Source: an uncultured Gemmatimonadota bacterium
GTDB taxonomy: Bacteria > Gemmatimonadota > Gemmatimonadetes > Gemmatimonadales > GWC2-71-9
DNA length: 20,488 bases
Assembly (NCBI GenBank): GCA_946887295.1
Contig: CAMPKP010000050.1
Location: forward strand, 1-20,488
Reading direction: 5' to 3'
The notes beneath the pieces were generated by a model, which worked only from the letters and a program-made list of their open reading frames with translations, ran no database searches and had not been told where the DNA came from. Shown here in pieces: positions 16,001 to 20,488 of this stretch. A program made the position numbers and the translations under genes. Positions within the stretch are counted from its first letter, which is position 1. Every line of letters starts with the position of its first letter.

Positions 16001-19000
16001 TCACTCTTCAAATGTCGTCTGATCGTAGTCGAACTTGAGATCCGGCAGGTCGGTCAGATAGATCGAAAAATAGATGGCGAACGTCCCCGACGGGTTCTTC
16101 ACGAAGTTGAACCCGGCCCGCCATTCGTGCAGGTCGCGCTCCAGCCTCACCACGTGGGACTCGAAGGTGCCGTTGGTGATGTCGTACTGGGTGGTCCAGC
16201 TCAGCGACCAGAACGGCGTCGGCGAGAAGCTGGTGGTCATGCCGAGGCTCTGGATCTCCGGCGGCGTGACCTGGTTGGGTCCCCGGATCGGCCGGGTTCG
16301 CGTCAGCGAGTAGTTGAAGCTGGCCGTGAACGCCCGGCCGGCGGTCTGCCGCAGAGGCATCTGGGACGTGCTGTAGAACGATCCGGGCCGGGTCCGGCCG
16401 GACTGCGCGATGTACGAGGGGATTTCCTCGTCGCGCCGGCGCTCGCCCTTGTCGGGGCCCTTTCCTCCGAGGCCGAAGATCGATCCGATCGCGCGGAGGG
16501 TGTTGTTGGAGACGGCGAAGCTGGCGTCCACGCGCTGGAGAAACGGATCGAACCGGGAGGTGTCGGAGCCCACCCGTCCGTTCCACAGATCGTGGCTCAG
16601 GCTCAGGTTGAAGCCTGGCACCAGGTCGCTCAGCAGCGAGTTGGTGATCGACTGCGTCACCCAGCCGTTCCGGCCCGGCAGCTTCGCCTGCTCGAAGTCG
16701 TAGGTGACCGGACTGGTGGTGATGCTCAGGATCCGGAGCTTCGGGGCGTTGGCCGAGGAGGTGTCGCTGCCCTCGGGTCGGCGCTTGCCCTCGAAGGTCT
16801 GCGACAGGCCGACCGTCAGCACCTGACGGGCATCGCTCCGGAGCTCGAAAGGCTGGCCCGGCTCGGCGATCGCCCGGGCATACTCCTCCGGCACGTCGGC
16901 GCCGGGCTCGTAGTTGTACGAGATCACCGGTGAGAAGCTGTGGCGGATCCGCTGGAGCGGGCCGATGCCCGGGTAGAACGCGAACAGCGTCGGCGTCGAG
17001 CTCACTCCGATGCGGAAGCGCTTGCCCTGCTGCACCCAGGCGCCGCCGGTGTTCCGGTTGCGGAGCGCGAACGGGCCGCCGGTCGTGTTCGCGATGCCGA
17101 GCGCCGGCTGGAGCTTCCACGATCCCCGGAAGAGGATCGGCAGGTTGATGCCGGTGTCCCAGTCGAGCGTGCTCTCAAAGTCCCCGGGAAAGCTCCGGCT
17201 CACCAGGATGGAGTCCGCGGGGTCGCTGCTCGAGGGGTCGTCGACCAGGAAGCGCACCGAGTCGCGGCCGGTGCTGGTCTGATCCGTCGCCTGAATCGAG
17301 TTCTGCCAGTTGAAGGACCCGAATCGGACCGGCGTGTCGAAGTTGAGCGCCGTCACCCGGGTCCCGCCGGTGACCACGATGGTGTCGAGACCTCCTCCCG
17401 GCAGCACCTGAATCAGGTTCGGCAGCGCGGTCTTGTCGGTGGTGTTGTTGGTGATGCTGAGCCCGGGAGACCAGGTGATGTCGGACCCGAGCGCCAGCGG
17501 CGCGGGCGAGACCGTCAGCGCCGGCAGAAGCTGCTGCACGCTGCCGTCCGTGATGTCCTGCCGTCGGTTGCCGCCGAGGGTGACGGTGCCCCACCCGTAG
17601 CGCTTGGAGAAGTTGAGCGAGCTGCTGATCTGCTGGGTGTTCTGCAGCGGGTCGATCGCGTTCTGGCGCACCACCCGCGTGTTGCTGGCGTAGTTGAAGT
17701 CCAGGTTGAGGCTGGTCGAGAGATCGAAGGTCTGACGGTGGTCCCACCGGAGCGCGAGCCCCGAGCCGCCCCCCACCTGGCGCTGCTCGTTGAAGCCCAG
17801 AGTGCCCGCGACGAAGCGGTCGAGCCAGCGGTACTGTCCCGTCACGCCGTACTGCACGTAGCGGTTGGCGAACCAGTCGAGACGACCGGTGAAGTCGAGA
17901 TAGTCGTTGGGGGCCCAGTAGTAGCCGAGGTTGGTCACCTGCCGGTTGTAGCTCCGGGTGGGCCGCACCAGGTCGTTGATCCCGAACTGGGGAATGAGGA
18001 TGCCCGAGTGCCGGCCCGGCCGCATGTCCTGGAAGATGAACGGCAGCCACAGGATCGGGACGTCGCGCACGTAGAGTGTCACCGGCCGCGCCACCAGGAC
18101 CGTGCGAGACACCCACTTCATCTGCCGGGACGCGAAGTGATAGTGCGGCGTGGGGAGGTCGCAGCTGGTGACGTCGCTGGACCCGGCGTAGATCCGGCTG
18201 GAGCTCGAGTCCTGCGCCACGTTGCCGCGCAGGAACCAGACGGTGGAGCCCTCGTTGAAGCTGGTGAAGGCCTCCCGGATCATTCCCCGCCGGCGGCAGG
18301 TGTCGTAGCTGATGCCCTCCCCGACCAGCACCTGGCCGTTGTCGAAGAGGTGCGGGCTCCCCGACGCGTCGAGGACGCAGCTGTCCCTCCGGTAGGTGAT
18401 CGAGTCGGCCTCGAGCATCGCGCCCTGCCGCTCGGTCAGCGCCTCGCCATGGAGGCGCACCTCCTGGTCCTCCACGAACACCGTCGCGGAGTCGGCGCGA
18501 TAGCGCGTCGGGCGGTAGCCCGGGCGCTTGAGCAGCTCCTGCACCACGGAGTCCGGCGGCGCGAAGCTGCGTGACGGCGCCGTCGGCATGCCGAGCCGCC
18601 GCGCGGTGGCGCTGTCGAGCGGCTGGCCGGGTCGCGTCTCGCCCTCCACTCCCTCCTCGAGAGATTCGTCTCCCTGCTGGAGCGATTCGTCGGCGCCGGT
18701 ATCGGCCGCCTGGCGCAGCGAGTCCGCCGCGGGACGGCGCGGCACCGGCTCCTGCGCCCGGGCCGGTGCCGCGCCGAGGCCCAGACCAAGCAGCAGAAGG
18801 ACGGCGGCGCCAGCCGCCTTCCGCCGCCGCCGGTGCACGATCGCGGAGCCGGCCACGCCCACCTCGTAGAGGAACAGCAGGGGCACCGTCATCATCAGCA
18901 TCGACAGCAGGTCGGCCCCCGGCGAGAGCACCGCTCCCGCGACGAACGCGCCGACGACGGCGTACCGCCGGAACCGGTTCAGCTCACCCGGGCCGATCAC

Positions 19001-19552
19001 GCCGAGCCAGGACAGGATGATCATCACCAGCGGCAGCTCGAAGGAGATCCCCAGCGCGAGCACGACCTGGAGGACGAAGCCGAACCACGCGTCGTAGGTG
19101 ATGAACGGCGAGATCGCCTCGCTCTGAAAGCTGAAGAGCACCCGCAGCGCCTGGGGGACGACGAAGAGATAGGCCAGGACCGCACCGGTGAGGAACAGGA
19201 TCAGCCCCACGAACAGCGACGGCACCAGCGCCCGTTTCTCCCGCTCGTACAGGGCGGGCGCGAGGAAGGCCCAGAGCTGCCACAGGATGACCGGCGAGGC
19301 CAGGACCAGCCCGACGAGAAATCCCAGCTTGAGGACGATCATCACCGGGTCGGTCGGACTGGTGACGATGAGCTTGCCGCCGAGGAGATAGGGGGCGATC
19401 GGCGCCTTGAGGAGACTCACCAGCTGGAACTGCTGGACTACCCAGAGGCCGACGCCGAAGCCGACGACGACCGCGGCCAGGGCTCGGAGAATTCGGGACC
19501 GCAGCTCCTCGAGGTGGTCGAGGAACGGCATCTCCCCCGCGGCGCCGGTCAT
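16001..19552 (-). CDS. tatC-lptD: TatC-LptD fusion: Tat translocase core joined to LPS assembly outer-membrane protein
   Basis: One uninterrupted 1183-codon frame. Residues 1-238 are TatC: FLDHLEELRSRIL near the N-terminus, about six membrane helices (22-42, 72-95, 110-133, 152-175, 194-210, 213-235), SPTDPVMIVLKLGF and the Glu of SFELPLV. Residues 239-266 form a signal-peptide-like segment: VHRRRRK, a hydrophobic core and APARA before QEP. Residues 267-345 are a polar Ser/Asp/Glu linker. About 346-470 is the OstA-like periplasmic domain, and about 480-1183 the LptD beta-barrel (PGRHSGILIPQFG at 512-524). The expected Cys of the VTSC motif is at 464; the C-terminal Cys pair of E. coli LptD is absent. 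The gene follows cpoB by 22 bases. An in-frame GTG at 18838 (Val239) could start a separate 945-aa LptD, but no good Shine-Dalgarno precedes it. Confidence 0.92.
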   Translation of the reverse strand: MTGAAGEMPFLDHLEELRSRILRALAAVVVGFGVGLWVVQQFQLVSLLKAPIAPYLLGGKLIVTSPTDPVMIVLKLGFLVGLVLASPVILWQLWAFLAPALYEREKRALVPSLFVGLILFLTGAVLAYLFVVPQALRVLFSFQSEAISPFITYDAWFGFVLQVVLALGISFELPLVMIILSWLGVIGPGELNRFRRYAVVGAFVAGAVLSPGADLLSMLMMTVPLLFLYEVGVAGSAIVHRRRRKAAGAAVLLLLGLGLGAAPARAQEPVPRRPAADSLRQAADTGADESLQQGDESLEEGVEGETRPGQPLDSATARRLGMPTAPSRSFAPPDSVVQELLKRPGYRPTRYRADSATVFVEDQEVRLHGEALTERQGAMLEADSITYRRDSCVLDASGSPHLFDNGQVLVGEGISYDTCRRRGMIREAFTSFNEGSTVWFLRGNVAQDSSSSRIYAGSSDVTSCDLPTPHYHFASRQMKWVSRTVLVARPVTLYVRDVPILWLPFIFQDMRPGRHSGILIPQFGINDLVRPTRSYNRQVTNLGYYWAPNDYLDFTGRLDWFANRYVQYGVTGQYRWLDRFVAGTLGFNEQRQVGGGSGLALRWDHRQTFDLSTSLNLDFNYASNTRVVRQNAIDPLQNTQQISSSLNFSKRYGWGTVTLGGNRRQDITDGSVQQLLPALTVSPAPLALGSDITWSPGLSITNNTTDKTALPNLIQVLPGGGLDTIVVTGGTRVTALNFDTPVRFGSFNWQNSIQATDQTSTGRDSVRFLVDDPSSSDPADSILVSRSFPGDFESTLDWDTGINLPILFRGSWKLQPALGIANTTGGPFALRNRNTGGAWVQQGKRFRIGVSSTPTLFAFYPGIGPLQRIRHSFSPVISYNYEPGADVPEEYARAIAEPGQPFELRSDARQVLTVGLSQTFEGKRRPEGSDTSSANAPKLRILSITTSPVTYDFEQAKLPGRNGWVTQSITNSLLSDLVPGFNLSLSHDLWNGRVGSDTSRFDPFLQRVDASFAVSNNTLRAIGSIFGLGGKGPDKGERRRDEEIPSYIAQSGRTRPGSFYSTSQMPLRQTAGRAFTASFNYSLTRTRPIRGPNQVTPPEIQSLGMTTSFSPTPFWSLSWTTQYDITNGTFESHVVRLERDLHEWRAGFNFVKNPSGTFAIYFSIYLTDLPDLKFDYDQTTFEE
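18755..18838 (-). other. Internal signal-peptide-like junction between TatC and LptD
   Basis: Residues 239-266 of the fusion: four Arg and one Lys, then AAGAAVLLLLGLGLGAA, then PARA and QEP. The Ala-x-Ala at 264-266 is a standard signal peptidase I site. Because TatC ends in the cytoplasm, the topology is right for this segment to cross the membrane and be cut on the periplasmic side. Confidence 0.7.
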
Positions 19553-19574
19553 GGAGGTGGGCTGACGCCCGGGC

Positions 19575-20375
19575 TCAGCGCCCGAGCGCCTTCAGTCGGT
19601 CACGGGCCAGAGCGGCTTCGTCGGACTGCGGGTACTTCTCCACCACGCGCTGGTACGCCGCCCGCGCGCCGGCGGTGTCCTTTCGCCGCTCGGCCAGCAG
19701 GCCGAGGTTGTAGAGCGCCGTTCCCGCACGCGAAGAGCCGGGGTACCGGTCGACGACCTGGGTGTAGTACGCCGCCGCCGAGTCGGGGTTCTCGGACGCG
19801 AAGCTCTGCCCGATGAAGTAGAGCGCGTCCGGGATGCGCTCGCTGGTCGGATGCAGCCGGATCATCTCACGGAAGCCGAGCCGGGCGGTGGAAAGACTGC
19901 CCCGCCGGAGCTGCGCCAGGGACGCCTCGTACATCTGGTCGGCCGACGCGCCCGCGCCGCCCGGCTGGGGCTGCGCGCTGTCGCCCGGCGCGGCGGGAGC
20001 GGTCTCCATCTGCGCGCCGCGTGCCTCCAGCCTGGTGCGAAGCTCGGTGAGCCGCTGCTGGCTCTGGCCGGTCAGCTCCTGGAGCTGCACCAGCTGCTGC
20101 TGGATGTTGTAGAGATCGCTGGAGAGGTCGCCCTTGAGCTGGGCCACCGCGCGGCGATTGGCGCCGAGCGAGTCCATGACCTGGCGCTGGAGCCGGATCA
20201 CCTCGCCGAGCTCCGCCGCCCGCGCCGAGTCGCGGCGCGCCATCTCCGCCTTCAAGAGGCCCACCTCGCCCTGCACCATCTGGACGTCGCCCTTCGAGGC
20301 GCAGCCCGAGAGCCCCGCCCCCGCGACCATCGCGGGGGCGAGCAAGCCGCCCAGGATCCTGTAGCCGGGTCTCAC
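19575..20375 (-). CDS. cpoB: CpoB/YbgF-type Tol-Pal coordinator lipoprotein
   Basis: This is a 266-aa periplasmic protein. A signal peptide ends in an LSGC lipobox with Cys25, unlike the soluble E. coli CpoB. Residues about 28-130 are a heptad-rich coiled coil (ELGEVIRLQRQVMDSLGANRR and following). About 130-150 is a Gln/Pro/Gly linker. About 148-266 is a TPR domain typical of YbgF (YLNLG-like SSRAGTALYNLGLLAERRKD, VVEKYPQSDEAALARDRLKAL). CpoB links the Tol-Pal machine to septal peptidoglycan synthesis. The start is GTG at 20375, overlapping the pal stop as GTGA, the classic pal-cpoB order. A BamD-like role is less likely given the coiled coil and context. Confidence 0.9.
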   Translation of the reverse strand: MRPGYRILGGLLAPAMVAGAGLSGCASKGDVQMVQGEVGLLKAEMARRDSARAAELGEVIRLQRQVMDSLGANRRAVAQLKGDLSSDLYNIQQQLVQLQELTGQSQQRLTELRTRLEARGAQMETAPAAPGDSAQPQPGGAGASADQMYEASLAQLRRGSLSTARLGFREMIRLHPTSERIPDALYFIGQSFASENPDSAAAYYTQVVDRYPGSSRAGTALYNLGLLAERRKDTAGARAAYQRVVEKYPQSDEAALARDRLKALGR

Positions 20376-20488
20376 TGCGGGGCGACGAGGTTGTCGCCGC
20401 CGGCCGTGACCTCGAACTCGTCGCGGCGGTTCTGGGCGTACGCGGACTCGTCGCTGCCCGGGTCGAAGTGGTCTCCTACGGCGAGGAG
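20372..20488 (-). CDS. pal: Peptidoglycan-associated lipoprotein Pal, C-terminal end (partial)
   Basis: Only the last 38 codons are present; the gene runs off the right edge. The sequence PGSDESAYAQNRRDEFEV is the C-terminal signature of Pal/OmpA-like domains that bind peptidoglycan, followed by a 13-residue tail ending LVAPQ. Pal tethers the outer membrane to the cell wall as part of the Tol-Pal complex, and cpoB directly downstream supports the call. The first nine or ten codons in the window (LLAVGDHFD) do not match the family and appear to come from a strand fold-back. Confidence 0.82.
   Translation of the reverse strand, partial: LLAVGDHFDPGSDESAYAQNRRDEFEVTAGGDNLVAPQ
20459..20488 (+). 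other. Apparent inverted fragment of pal at the window edge
   Basis: Read on the plus strand, these last 30 bases give RVEVVSYGEE. That is the Pal motif expected immediately upstream of the minus-strand PGSDESAYAQNRR sequence. The junction falls at GCCCGGGTC, which contains the palindrome CCCGGG. A fold-back or small inversion is inferred, most likely artefactual because it abuts the contig end. Confidence 0.5.

Noticed and set aside
15894..16004. GTG at 16004 as the start of the lipoprotein
   Set aside because: It would bury the signal peptide and lipobox 37 residues inside the protein. ATG 15893 has a Shine-Dalgarno and begins the signal peptide.
1..20488. Mobile elements, CRISPR arrays, tRNA or rRNA genes
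   Set aside because: I saw no transposase or integrase, spaced direct repeats, tRNA-like cloverleaf or rRNA sequence anywhere in the window.

Overview
The window is about 20.5 kb of high-GC, gene-dense bacterial chromosome. Both ends cut through genes, so it is probably a contig or a slice of one. It carries an outer-membrane biogenesis set (Pal, CpoB/YbgF, LptD), a lipoprotein, Tat components and a type IV pilus retraction ATPase, so the cell is diderm. The GC content, the TPR genes, the split accB-pilT-accC order and the Pal tail together suggest Gemmatimonadota. That placement is an inference and was not tested by any search. I see no mobile element, tRNA, rRNA, CRISPR array or integrase.

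Layout. (A) 1-7600, minus strand, read right to left: a TPR protein with an acidic repeat, aroQ, pepP (M24 peptidase), a structured leader with a tiny ORF, accB, pilT, accC, comB, and the start of an ftsK-like gene cut by the window edge. Most neighbours overlap or abut, so this looks like one long operon. It starts at a promoter with a perfect TTGACA box at about 7675-7703. (B) 7798-9627, plus strand: a PpiD/SurA-type periplasmic chaperone, transcribed divergently from (A). (C) 9637-13411, minus strand, converging on (B): a 753-aa TPR protein, a long-chain polyprenyl diphosphate synthase, a DUF4321-like membrane protein and tatA, with a candidate promoter at 13465-13494. (D) 13516-20488, minus strand: the end of pal, cpoB, a single 1183-codon ORF joining TatC to LptD, a lipoprotein with an FN3-like domain, and hutH, ending in a hairpin.

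The main theme is the cell envelope: Tol-Pal partners, LPS insertion (LptD), Tat export, periplasmic folding, isoprenoid chain synthesis and the first committed step of fatty acid synthesis (AccB/AccC). The most notable feature is the in-frame TatC-LptD fusion. The positively charged tail of TatC doubles as the n-region of an LptD signal peptide with a credible signal-peptidase site, so one polypeptide could be cut into an inner-membrane protein and an outer-membrane protein. Other points are a duplicated segment in the AccB N-terminus, a 15-codon ORF with a textbook Shine-Dalgarno just before accB, and a probable strand fold-back in the last 30 bases, where a Pal motif reads on the wrong strand.
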